Assembly: GCA_031277435.1 (NCBI GenBank)
Contig: JAITMI010000199.1
Coordinates: 1-5,662 of the forward strand
Length of the DNA stretch: 5,662 nucleotides
Source of the DNA: Pseudomonadales bacterium
Lineage (GTDB): Bacteria; Pseudomonadota; Gammaproteobacteria; Pseudomonadales; Pseudohongiellaceae
Direction of reading: 5' to 3'
The notes under the pieces: generated by a model
What the model saw: only the letters and a program-made list of their open reading frames with translations
What the model was told of the DNA's origin: nothing
The model's database searches: none
Position numbers and translations under genes: made by a program
Part shown: positions 1 to 5,662 of the stretch, in pieces
Numbering within the stretch: position 1 is the first letter of the stretch
Layout of the letters: every line of letters starts with the position of its first letter

Positions 1-83
1 CCGGCTGTATCTGTGCCCCAAAGAATAATGGCATTCAATGAGGCGATAACAACGAGCACAAGAATAAGCGGCAAATTTTTCAA
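1..83 (-). CDS. N-terminal fragment of a membrane-anchored or exported protein (partial, TTG start)
   Basis: This reading frame starts at TTG (81-83) and runs off the left edge after 27 codons and two bases. The visible residues begin MKNLPLILVLVVIASL and continue NAIILWGTDTAG. A single Lys near the N-terminus followed by about 20 mostly hydrophobic residues looks like an uncleaved signal anchor or a signal peptide, so the protein probably enters or crosses the inner membrane. The start is chosen because a perfect AGGAGG (minus strand of 91-96) sits 7 bases upstream and because no ATG in this frame follows within the visible part. It is the fourth gene on the minus strand, 184 bases after the STAS gene, so it may belong to a separate transcript. 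I do not recognise the family: too little is visible, and inner-membrane enzymes, sensors and periplasmic proteins all remain possible. The TTG start may lower its translation. Confidence 0.7.
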   Translation of the reverse strand, partial: MKNLPLILVLVVIASLNAIILWGTDTA

Positions 84-128
84 GCGGGCTCCTCCTATAA
101 CCTAACGGGCATGCGTTAAGCGGCCCGC
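84..128 (-). promoter_or_regulatory. Possible 5'-leader structure enclosing the SD of the left-edge gene
   Basis: On the minus-strand RNA, GCGGGC (128-123) is perfectly complementary to GCCCGC (89-84), the six bases directly before the TTG start. The stem would loop out about 33 bases that contain the AGGAGG. Two other pairings compete with it. CGGGC (127-123) can instead pair with GCCCG (110-106), and CGTTA (118-114 on the plus strand) with TAACG (107-103) can form a small hairpin around a six-base loop. The complementarity is visible directly; a switching role is inference. Short GC stems also occur by chance in GC-rich DNA. Confidence 0.3.
91..96 (-). promoter_or_regulatory. Strong Shine-Dalgarno (AGGAGG) for the left-edge gene
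   Basis: The minus strand reads AGGAGG, then seven bases, then TTG. This consensus site at normal spacing is the main reason for accepting the TTG start of the truncated gene. The seven spacer bases, AGCCCGC, can pair with an upstream GCGGGC, which may affect access to the start codon. Confidence 0.75.
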
Positions 129-200
129 GCCAGCTGGTCCACTTGAACAATGCTAGACCCTATGCCGGCCAAATATATTTTCATTTATATTTTTCCAATG

Positions 201-260
201 CCTGAGCTTTATCAAAGCTGCCAGGCGAAACATCTTTTTCTATGAAATTCATGTAGAAAA
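201..260 (-). other. Pair of bulged hairpins downstream of the STAS gene
   Basis: Two inverted repeats lie 8 to 67 bases past the STAS stop. The first (236-260) reads on the minus strand TTTTCT, AC, ATGA, ATT, TCAT, AGAAAA. It is a 10-bp stem with a two-base bulge on the 5' arm and a three-base loop. The second (201-225) reads CCTG, GC, AGCTTT, GAT, AAAGCT, CAGG. It is also a 10-bp stem with a two-base bulge on the 5' arm and a three-base loop. Neither is followed on the minus strand by a T-run, so they are not classic intrinsic terminators. They may protect the 3' end of the phosphatase/STAS mRNA, or mark a processing or attenuation site. The role is unknown. Confidence 0.45.
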
Positions 261-267
261 CAAGGTT

Positions 268-807
268 CTAAAACCCCTGACTCCTCAACGCCTGCACCAA
301 ATCCTGAAACTCCAGTTTGTTTTGCTCGCTCAGCGCCATCAGAGTGATATGGGCGTCGAGCACTTTGTCGCGCAGGGTGCTTTCGTTTTCGGTGTTTTGT
401 TTTAGCTCGGTGTAACCGGCTGGCTTGAGCGGAAGGGGCTTATTGATGGAAGCGCAGGCGCTTGGCTGCTCCGGGGGCGGCGGGGGCTTGTCGACGATGT
501 TGAAAATCTTGTCGAAGCTCATGCGGTGCAGGATTTTGGTGATGTCGGCGTTGGTGGAAATGATGGTGGGCGTGACGTTGAAGCGGTTTAGTAACTGGAT
601 CGCCATCTTGGCCAGGAGGCCGAGCGCGGTGCTGTCGATGCCGCGGGTTTCGCTCAAATCCACTACCATCGCGTCGAGGATGCCGCGGCGGTAGAGGCTG
701 TTGCAGTAGCCGTCGAGGGTGGAACTCATGAGCACGCGCACATCCCCCACGAACTTCAGCATGGCCATGTGTTTGTAATCCGCCGCGAGTATTTTGCCGC
801 TGCTCAT
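268..807 (-). CDS. STAS-domain anti-sigma-factor antagonist (RssC-like)
   Basis: This is a 179-residue cytoplasmic STAS protein of the SpoIIAA/RsbV type. Such proteins cycle between a serine-phosphorylated and a dephosphorylated form and bind an anti-sigma factor/kinase or another partner only in one state. The STAS fold spans about residues 5-105. The hallmark stretch VVDLSETRGIDSTALGLLA (48-66) contains Asp58-Ser59-Thr60, and Ser59 matches the phosphorylated Ser58 of SpoIIAA. After the domain comes a run of five prolines (108-112), a Pro-rich linker to about 130, and a predicted helical tail (about 143-176). Compact STAS antagonists of about 110 residues lack this tail, so it is likely a docking or dimerisation element. 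The ATG overlaps the stop of the upstream phosphatase as ATGA, with no good SD, so translational coupling is likely. The adjacent phosphatase is the obvious enzyme acting on pSer59. The match to Pseudomonas RssC rests on gene order and architecture; CrsA- and HsbA-type antagonists are alternatives. Confidence 0.88.
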   Translation of the reverse strand: MSSGKILAADYKHMAMLKFVGDVRVLMSSTLDGYCNSLYRRGILDAMVVDLSETRGIDSTALGLLAKMAIQLLNRFNVTPTIISTNADITKILHRMSFDKIFNIVDKPPPPPEQPSACASINKPLPLKPAGYTELKQNTENESTLRDKVLDAHITLMALSEQNKLEFQDLVQALRSQGF

Positions 808-2021
808 ACGTCGCTCACGCTCATTATGGCGATGTCATCCGGCGCCTTGATCGACTTGCTCAGTTGCAACAGCGCCTTGAGCTGGTCGAAATCACCCGCG
901 CTTTGTTCGATCGCCGCCGCCAATTTGGCTTCCTTTTCCTCCAGGCTGCCGTGTTTGATGTGTTCCAAAATGCCGTCGGAAAACAGCCACAGCGCGAACT
1001 TGCCGGGCAGCTGCATCACATCGTCGATGTAGTCGGCCTCCTTGAGCAGGCCAATGGGAAAACTGTTGCGGCTGAGAGTCACCTGCGCCGCCTTGCCGCC
1101 GCTGTACAAAAAGGGCAAGGGATGATGACCCGCCACGCTATAAATAAGGCTGTTATCGCTGTCGTTCAAGAGGCCCATGAACAAGGTCACGTGCTTGTCG
1201 AGTTCGGAGGCGAGCAGGTCGAGATTGAGCATCTCCAAAAGGCGCGCCGGCGTGAATTCGCCAGTGAAACGGCCACACTGATAATCGCGGCGTATCTGAT
1301 CGATGCGGAAGCGCAACAGCACGGTGACGAAGGCGGAAGACGAGCCATGCCCCGACACGTCGGCGATATAGAACAGAATTTCGTGACGCGATACCTGTTT
1401 GTAATCCACCGTGTCGCCGCTGAGGTACAGCGAGGGAATCACTTTATGCTTGAACAGGAAGCGGGAAATCCGCTGCGGCGGCACCGGCATCATGTTGATC
1501 TGCACATGGCGCCCCGCTTGCTGGTCTTGGTGAAATTCTTCCAGGCGGCGTTCCAGCTCGACGTTGATCTGCTCCAGCTTCTTGCGGATGCGGCTGTTTT
1601 CCTCGATCAGCCGCGCGCGGCGCAGGCTGTTTTGAATGGAATGTTCCAGCATCGTGTCGTCGGCCAAGGGCAGGATCAGGTAGTCGCTCACGCCCAGGCG
1701 CAGCGCCTTGATCAGATCATCCTTGTTGCCGCGTTCGGCCAGTACCACCAAGGGCAGGTCGGGCGCCAGCGCGGATAATTCTTCGAGCATACCGAAGCTG
1801 GACGCCTGCGGCAGATGGATGTCGATCAATACCAGATCGGGGCTGGCGGAGTGGAATTTTTCCATGCCTTCTTCAGGGTGGCGCGCGAGCACCACATGCA
1901 TCCCCAGCGTTTGCAGGGAGGCGGCAAGTTGTTCCCGAATGGATTGATCGTCCTCAATGACCAGGATGGTCAAGTCGGACCTATGGCTATTCCCCGATTT
2001 CATGTCACGCGCTTTGCCCAC
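804..2021 (-). CDS. Response regulator with SpoIIE/RsbU-type PP2C phosphatase output (RssB-like)
   Basis: This 405-residue cytoplasmic protein has a receiver (about 17-130), an alpha-helical, Glu/Arg-rich coiled-coil linker (about 135-172) and a PP2C-like Ser/Thr phosphatase domain (about 185-403). The phosphatase keeps the expected metal-site motifs: LSGDTVDY (200-207), ADVSGHG (220-226), AGHHP (297-301), FPIGLL (321-326), FSDGILE (347-353) and PDDIAIM (394-400). It should therefore be active, unlike the degenerate output domain of E. coli RssB. The receiver has the acid pair Glu23-Asp24 and phosphoacceptor Asp67 (LIDIHLP), but Ala95 replaces the switch Thr/Ser and Leu117 (YLILP) replaces the conserved Lys. 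The likely substrate is the phosphoserine of the STAS protein encoded next, which overlaps by 4 bases. The length and order fit Pseudomonas RssB. HsbR- and CrsR-type regulators carry an extra kinase domain that is absent here. The start is GTG with AGGAGG 13 bases upstream, a little far; ATG at 2001-2003 (codon 7) is the alternative. Confidence 0.9.
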   Translation of the reverse strand: MGKARDMKSGNSHRSDLTILVIEDDQSIREQLAASLQTLGMHVVLARHPEEGMEKFHSASPDLVLIDIHLPQASSFGMLEELSALAPDLPLVVLAERGNKDDLIKALRLGVSDYLILPLADDTMLEHSIQNSLRRARLIEENSRIRKKLEQINVELERRLEEFHQDQQAGRHVQINMMPVPPQRISRFLFKHKVIPSLYLSGDTVDYKQVSRHEILFYIADVSGHGSSSAFVTVLLRFRIDQIRRDYQCGRFTGEFTPARLLEMLNLDLLASELDKHVTLFMGLLNDSDNSLIYSVAGHHPLPFLYSGGKAAQVTLSRNSFPIGLLKEADYIDDVMQLPGKFALWLFSDGILEHIKHGSLEEKEAKLAAAIEQSAGDFDQLKALLQLSKSIKAPDDIAIMSVSDV

Positions 2022-2034
2022 TACGACGGGCTCG

Positions 2035-2040
2035 CCTCCT
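2035..2040 (-). promoter_or_regulatory. Shine-Dalgarno (AGGAGG) for the RssB-like gene
   Basis: The minus strand has AGGAGG 13 bases before the GTG at 2021. That spacing is longer than the usual 5-9 bases. It still supports GTG over the in-frame ATG at 2003-2001, which would be 31 bases away and has no SD of its own. No other start codon in frame lies at a better distance. Confidence 0.55.
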
Positions 2041-2062
2041 TGGTGCCCAGCCTGCCCCCTCT

Positions 2063-2098
2063 GTTCCTGTGCCTGCTCCCATGTCCGTTCCTATGTCC
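2063..2098. repeat. Three degenerate 12-bp tandem repeats between hrpA and the RssB-like gene
   Basis: On the plus strand three consecutive 12-mers read GTTCCTGTGCCT (2063-2074), GCTCCCATGTCC (2075-2086) and GTTCCTATGTCC (2087-2098). The second and third differ at two positions, and the first and third at three. They lie in the 198-base gap, 42 bases upstream of the GTG start. They are purine-rich (GGACAT-AGGAAC type) in the sense direction of the genes. They could be a decayed minisatellite or a cluster of binding sites; no known operator is recognised. The rest of the gap (2022-2219) shows no T-run terminator and no convincing promoter. Confidence 0.5.
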
Positions 2099-2219
2099 AT
2101 GCCAGACAAGGATTTTTCCGCGCTGGAGCCGATGTCCCACGGGGCCGCTTCAATGGGCCGGAACCTTACTCTTATCAATGCGTTACTGCAACCACATAAG
2201 ACCATGACCGCGAGCGCGC

Positions 2220-5200
2220 TCACACGCTCTCCCAGCATTTGCGCAGGCGTTTTTCCGACACCGGCGTCCGCGTGCCAAGCTGCTGCGCGAACAGCGAAAC
2301 GCGGAATTCCTCCAGCAGCCAGCGAAATTCGTCGAGCTGGCGGTTCACCTGTTCGTGCCGCGCGCAGTAATCACGCCGCTCTTGGTACTGACGTTCAAAT
2401 TGCTGGATCAGCCGCGACCACTCGTGATCCTTCGCCGCTTGAAACAGGAATTTCTCCAGCCGCTGTTCGATGGCTTGCAGATAGCGCGGATAATGTTTGA
2501 GTTGATCCGGCGGCGTGCTCAGCAAAAAATCCGGCGCGATCAGGCCATTGAGTTGCGCGCTTACGTCCTCCACCAAGTGCCGGTAACGGGCATCGTCAGC
2601 GTGCCGCGCCAGGCTTTGCACCAAACGCTGACGCCGTTCCAGAATTTGATACAGTAAGTCCTGTAAATCCTGCGCCACGCCGATCACACTGGCGCGGCGC
2701 GCTTCCAAAAGCGCCGTGAAGGCCGCCGCGCTACGCGGGATCGACGCATCAAGCCCCAAGGCCAGCACGTAGGCGCGCTGGATCAATTGGTCCAATAGTT
2801 TTTCACGCGGGCCAAGCCCCGTAAGCTGCGGCAAACGGCGCGGATCTTGCAGCAATTCTTTTTGCAGATAACGCAGTTGCTGGCGGCTGGCGAACATGGC
2901 GAGGCGGGCGATGCCGAGCGGCGTGGCCCTTCTGGCGCGATAATCGGAATCGAACAGTTTTAATTCGACGCTATCGCCATGATCCACCAGCGCCGGATAC
3001 GCCTTGATGCGCAGCCTGCCCTGCCCCAGCTCCTGTTGCTCGGGCAAGTCGCCAAAATCCCAGGCAGTGAGTCCAATGCGTTCCAAATCCGTACCAGCGG
3101 CGCGGCTGATGCTGCTTTGCACCTTGGCCGCCAGGGTTTCGCGCAAACGCTGCAAATCGCGGCCACTGCCCAGCTCGCGGCCACGTTCGTCGAGCACGCG
3201 GATATTCATGACCAAATGTTCCGGCAAGCTCAGTTCATCCCAGCAATCGGGCGGCAGCGCCACGCCGCTATGGCGCAATAATTGCCGCGCCAAGGCGCTG
3301 CGCAGGCTGCCTTGGCTGGCATCGAGCGCGGGCAGAATTTTGTCCACCACGTCGGGCACTGGCACGAAATGTTTGCGTAAACTTTTCGGCAGCGCCTTGA
3401 TCAGCGCGATACATTTTTCGCGCAACAGACCCGGCACCAGCCAGTCGAGGTCTTCGGCCTTGAGCTGCTTGAGCGCGCTCACCGGTACGTCCACCGACAC
3501 GCCATCGTGGGCTTGACCGGGGTCGAAGGCATATTGCAATTCCAGCTTGAGCGCGCCGCTTTCAATATGTTCGGGGAATTGCCGCGCCAGGTGTTCATGG
3601 CCCAGCTCATCGCGCATCAGGTCGGCTTCGCTGAGCAAGAGCCGCGCCGCTCGCTCTTTGGGCAAGCGGAAATACCAGCGTTCAAGACTGCTGACATCGA
3701 CGATTTCCGGCGGCAGGCGCTCATCGTAAAACGCGAACAGACTTTCTTCATCCACCAGAATGTCGCGCCGCCGCGTGCGTTCCTCAATCTCGCCTACCCG
3801 CTCTACCATTGAGCGATTGGCTGCATAAAACGGCGCGCGCGTGCGCAGATGCAAATGCACCAAGCCTTCGCGGATGAAAATTTCACGCGCCGCCGCCGCA
3901 TCAACGCGGCCATAATTGACCTTACGTTTCTCCACCAGCGTGAGGCCGTACAACAGCACCTTCTCAAACCCCAGCACCTGGCCCTGGCGTTCTTCCCAAT
4001 GCGGTTCAAAATACTCACGACGCAACAGATGCGCCGCCTGCCGCTCGATCCATTCAGGTTCCACCTTGGCGTTCATGCGGGCGAAAAGCTGCGAGGTTTC
4101 CACCAATTCCGCCGCGACAATCCAGCGCGCGTTCTTGCGGTGCAGCGCCGAACCCGGAAACATCACGTATTTGCGGCTGCGCGCGCCGAGGTAGCCGCCA
4201 TCCTCCAGGCGCCAGGCCACATGGCCGAGAAAACCGCTGAGAATGCTCAGGTGGATTTCCTCATACGTTGCCGGTTCGCGGTTGAGCGGCAATTGCAGTT
4301 CCTGGCACAAGAGCAGCAATTGCCGGTGCACTTCGCGCCATTCGCGCATACGCATGAACGATAAATAATTGGCGGTACAGAACTTGCGCAACTGCTTGCT
4401 GCCCAGCGCCTGACGCTGTTCCTCCACGAAGTTCCACAAATTCACGAAAGCCAGAAAATCCGAATCCTGCTGCCAAAAACGCCGGTGCGCCTCATCAGCG
4501 GCCTGTTGTTTGTCGAGTGGCCGTTCGCGCGGGTCCTGCACGCTGAGCGCGCTGACGATAATCAGCGCCTCGCTCAAACAGTGGCGTTTACCGGCTTCAA
4601 GCAGGATGCGCGCCAATTGTGGATCGAGCGGTAAGCGCGCCATTTGCCGCCCCAAGGGCAAGAGCTTGCCGCGCGCGTCCACCGCCTGCAATTCTTCCAG
4701 CAAGCGGTAGCCATCGCGCACCGCGCGTGAATCCGGCGCTTCCAAAAACGGAAAATTTTCAATGTCGCCCAGATTCAAGGCCAGCATCTGCAAGATGACT
4801 GACGCGAGGTTGGTGCGGGTGATTTCGGTATCGGTAAAAGCCGGGCGATTGAGGAAATCTTCCTCGCTGTACAAACGCAGGCAAGTGCCGGGGCCAAGGC
4901 GGCCACAGCGTCCGGCGCGCTGATTGGCGCTAGCCTGGGAAATCGGCTCCACCGGCAAGCGCTGAATCTTGTTGCGCACGCTGTAACGGCTGATGCGCGC
5001 CAGGCCGCTGTCGATCACGTAGCCGATGCCCGGCACCGTCAGCGAGGTTTCCGCCACGTTGGTAGTGAGCACGATGCGGCGCCCCGGATGCGGCTCGAAC
5101 ACGCGTTGCTGTTCGCGCAAGCTGAGCCGTGCGTAGAGCGGCAACACTTCCACGCCTTGATATTGCTGCTTGCGCAAGAGATCGGCGGTGTCGCGGATTT

Positions 5201-5662
5201 CCTTCTCGCCGCTGAGAAATACCAATACGTCGCGATAAGTTTGCCGCTCCTGGCGTTCGAGCTGACGGATAAAATCAAAGGCCGCCGCGACTTGTTCCGG
5301 CAGTTCCAAATCCGTGTCGTGTTCGTTCGGCGGGCGGTAGTGAAGCGTCACCGGATAGGTGCGGCCCGATACTTCAATCACCGGCGCGCCGCCGAAATGC
5401 CGCGAAAAACTTTCCACGTCGATGGTGGCGGAGGTGATGATGAGTTTTAGATCGGGCCGTTTCGGCAATAAGCGTTTGAGATATCCGAGCAGAAAATCGA
5501 TGTTGAGCGAACGTTCGTGCGCTTCGTCGATAATCAGCGTGTCGTAGCGGTTGAGATCAGGATCGTGCTGCGTTTCGGCGAGCAGAATGCCATCGGTCAT
5601 CAATTTGATCAGCGTGTTTTCGTTACTCGTATCGGTAAAACGCACCTGAAAACCCACCTGCT
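2220..5662 (-). CDS. hrpA: ATP-dependent RNA helicase HrpA, DEAH-box family (N-terminus beyond the window)
   Basis: HrpA is a cytoplasmic 3'-5' RNA helicase of the DEAH/RHA family. In E. coli it has been linked to mRNA processing and to rescue of collided ribosomes. The reading frame is still open at the right edge, so the GTG at 5655-5657 is not a real start: the context QVGFQVRFTD continues a conserved motif. About 150 N-terminal residues are missing compared with the roughly 1300-residue E. coli protein, including the Walker A loop. Counting from that GTG, the visible motifs are DEAH (44-47, bases 5528-5517), SAT (76-78), VLVFLSGEKEI (144-154), TNVAETSLTV (199-208) and the arginine-finger motif QASANQRAGRCGR (241-253). 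The winged-helix/ratchet region (about 280-430), an OB-fold (about 475-570) and a DUF3418-type C-terminal region of some 550 residues follow to the stop. That long C-terminus separates HrpA from the shorter HrpB. No frameshift is seen. It is followed by a 198-base gap, and a functional link to the downstream genes is not evident. Confidence 0.97.
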   Translation of the reverse strand, partial: QVGFQVRFTDTSNENTLIKLMTDGILLAETQHDPDLNRYDTLIIDEAHERSLNIDFLLGYLKRLLPKRPDLKLIITSATIDVESFSRHFGGAPVIEVSGRTYPVTLHYRPPNEHDTDLELPEQVAAAFDFIRQLERQERQTYRDVLVFLSGEKEIRDTADLLRKQQYQGVEVLPLYARLSLREQQRVFEPHPGRRIVLTTNVAETSLTVPGIGYVIDSGLARISRYSVRNKIQRLPVEPISQASANQRAGRCGRLGPGTCLRLYSEEDFLNRPAFTDTEITRTNLASVILQMLALNLGDIENFPFLEAPDSRAVRDGYRLLEELQAVDARGKLLPLGRQMARLPLDPQLARILLEAGKRHCLSEALIIVSALSVQDPRERPLDKQQAADEAHRRFWQQDSDFLAFVNLWNFVEEQRQALGSKQLRKFCTANYLSFMRMREWREVHRQLLLLCQELQLPLNREPATYEEIHLSILSGFLGHVAWRLEDGGYLGARSRKYVMFPGSALHRKNARWIVAAELVETSQLFARMNAKVEPEWIERQAAHLLRREYFEPHWEERQGQVLGFEKVLLYGLTLVEKRKVNYGRVDAAAAREIFIREGLVHLHLRTRAPFYAANRSMVERVGEIEERTRRRDILVDEESLFAFYDERLPPEIVDVSSLERWYFRLPKERAARLLLSEADLMRDELGHEHLARQFPEHIESGALKLELQYAFDPGQAHDGVSVDVPVSALKQLKAEDLDWLVPGLLREKCIALIKALPKSLRKHFVPVPDVVDKILPALDASQGSLRSALARQLLRHSGVALPPDCWDELSLPEHLVMNIRVLDERGRELGSGRDLQRLRETLAAKVQSSISRAAGTDLERIGLTAWDFGDLPEQQELGQGRLRIKAYPALVDHGDSVELKLFDSDYRARRATPLGIARLAMFASRQQLRYLQKELLQDPRRLPQLTGLGPREKLLDQLIQRAYVLALGLDASIPRSAAAFTALLEARRASVIGVAQDLQDLLYQILERRQRLVQSLARHADDARYRHLVEDVSAQLNGLIAPDFLLSTPPDQLKHYPRYLQAIEQRLEKFLFQAAKDHEWSRLIQQFERQYQERRDYCARHEQVNRQLDEFRWLLEEFRVSLFAQQLGTRTPVSEKRLRKCWESV

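Noticed and set aside
172..198. Possible minus-strand sigma-70 promoter TTGGAA / TATATT for the left-edge gene
   Set aside because: The spacer is only 15 bases, and the region is AT-rich enough to give several equally poor matches, including the palindrome AAATATATTT at 171-180. No choice is supported.
201..240. Plus-strand intrinsic terminator from the 201-225 hairpin and the downstream TTTTT at 235-239
   Set aside because: The T-run begins about ten bases after the stem, too far for a normal terminator, and no plus-strand gene needs one here.
864..1778. Plus-strand open frame of 304 codons opposite the RssB-like gene
   Set aside because: It is rich in His, Gln and Arg with no recognisable domain, and the opposite strand encodes a clear receiver-PP2C protein. 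It is a typical antisense shadow in GC-rich DNA.
2005..2238. Minus-strand 77-codon ORF bridging the end of hrpA and the start of the RssB-like gene, with a lipoprotein-like N-terminus (LAVMVLCGCSN) and DIGT/DMGA-type four-residue repeats
   Set aside because: There is no SD at either possible ATG. The codon use is unlike the neighbours (AGA, AGG, ATA, CGA and many GGA), the lipobox has Cys at -2, and the repeats are explained by the 12-bp DNA repeats. It also overlaps both real genes in another frame.
3830..3848. Alternating GC tract in hrpA (CGGCGCGCGCGTGCGCAG)
   Set aside because: It is explained by ordinary codon use in a GC-rich coding sequence (AR-T-R-A residues); no independent function is suggested.
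3004..4364. Plus-strand open frames of up to 171 codons inside hrpA
   Set aside because: They lie opposite well-conserved HrpA sequence, overlap each other and show no family features.
5655..5657. GTG as the true start of hrpA
   Set aside because: The frame is open through to the window edge and the sequence around it is an internal conserved helicase region; the Walker A segment must lie upstream outside the window.

Overview
The window is a stretch of GC-rich bacterial DNA in which every supported gene lies on the minus strand, so it reads from right to left. A hrpA-type DEAH helicase carrying the long C-terminal DUF3418 region, next to an RssB-type receiver/PP2C regulator and a STAS partner, points to a proteobacterium, most likely gammaproteobacterial and perhaps Pseudomonas-like in its sigma-factor control. 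The species cannot be named from this sequence.

Layout, in reading order. (1) 5662-2220: hrpA, missing its N-terminus at the window edge but otherwise uninterrupted. (2) 2219-2022: a 198-base gap with three degenerate 12-bp repeats and a strong Shine-Dalgarno for the next gene; no terminator is visible. (3) 2021-804: a 405-residue response regulator made of a receiver, a coiled-coil linker and a SpoIIE/RsbU-type PP2C phosphatase. (4) 807-268: a 179-residue STAS anti-sigma-factor antagonist, joined to gene 3 by a 4-base ATGA overlap. (5) 267-84: an AT-richer, structured intergenic region with two similar bulged hairpins, two tiny ATGA-coupled ORFs and a GC stem that closes right at the next start codon. 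(6) 83-1: the first 27 codons of a gene with a TTG start and a hydrophobic N-terminus, cut off by the left edge.

Genes 3 and 4 form a partner-switching pair. By family knowledge, the phosphatase would remove the phosphate from the STAS serine and so change which partner the STAS protein binds. The length and order match the RssB/RssC pair of Pseudomonas, which is linked to RpoS control. No RsbW-like kinase or anti-sigma factor is present here, so that partner would have to be encoded elsewhere or be absent. The most notable oddity is that the receiver keeps its phosphoacceptor Asp but lacks both the conserved switch Thr/Ser (Ala95) and the conserved Lys (Leu117). hrpA is probably an unrelated housekeeping neighbour in RNA and ribosome quality control.
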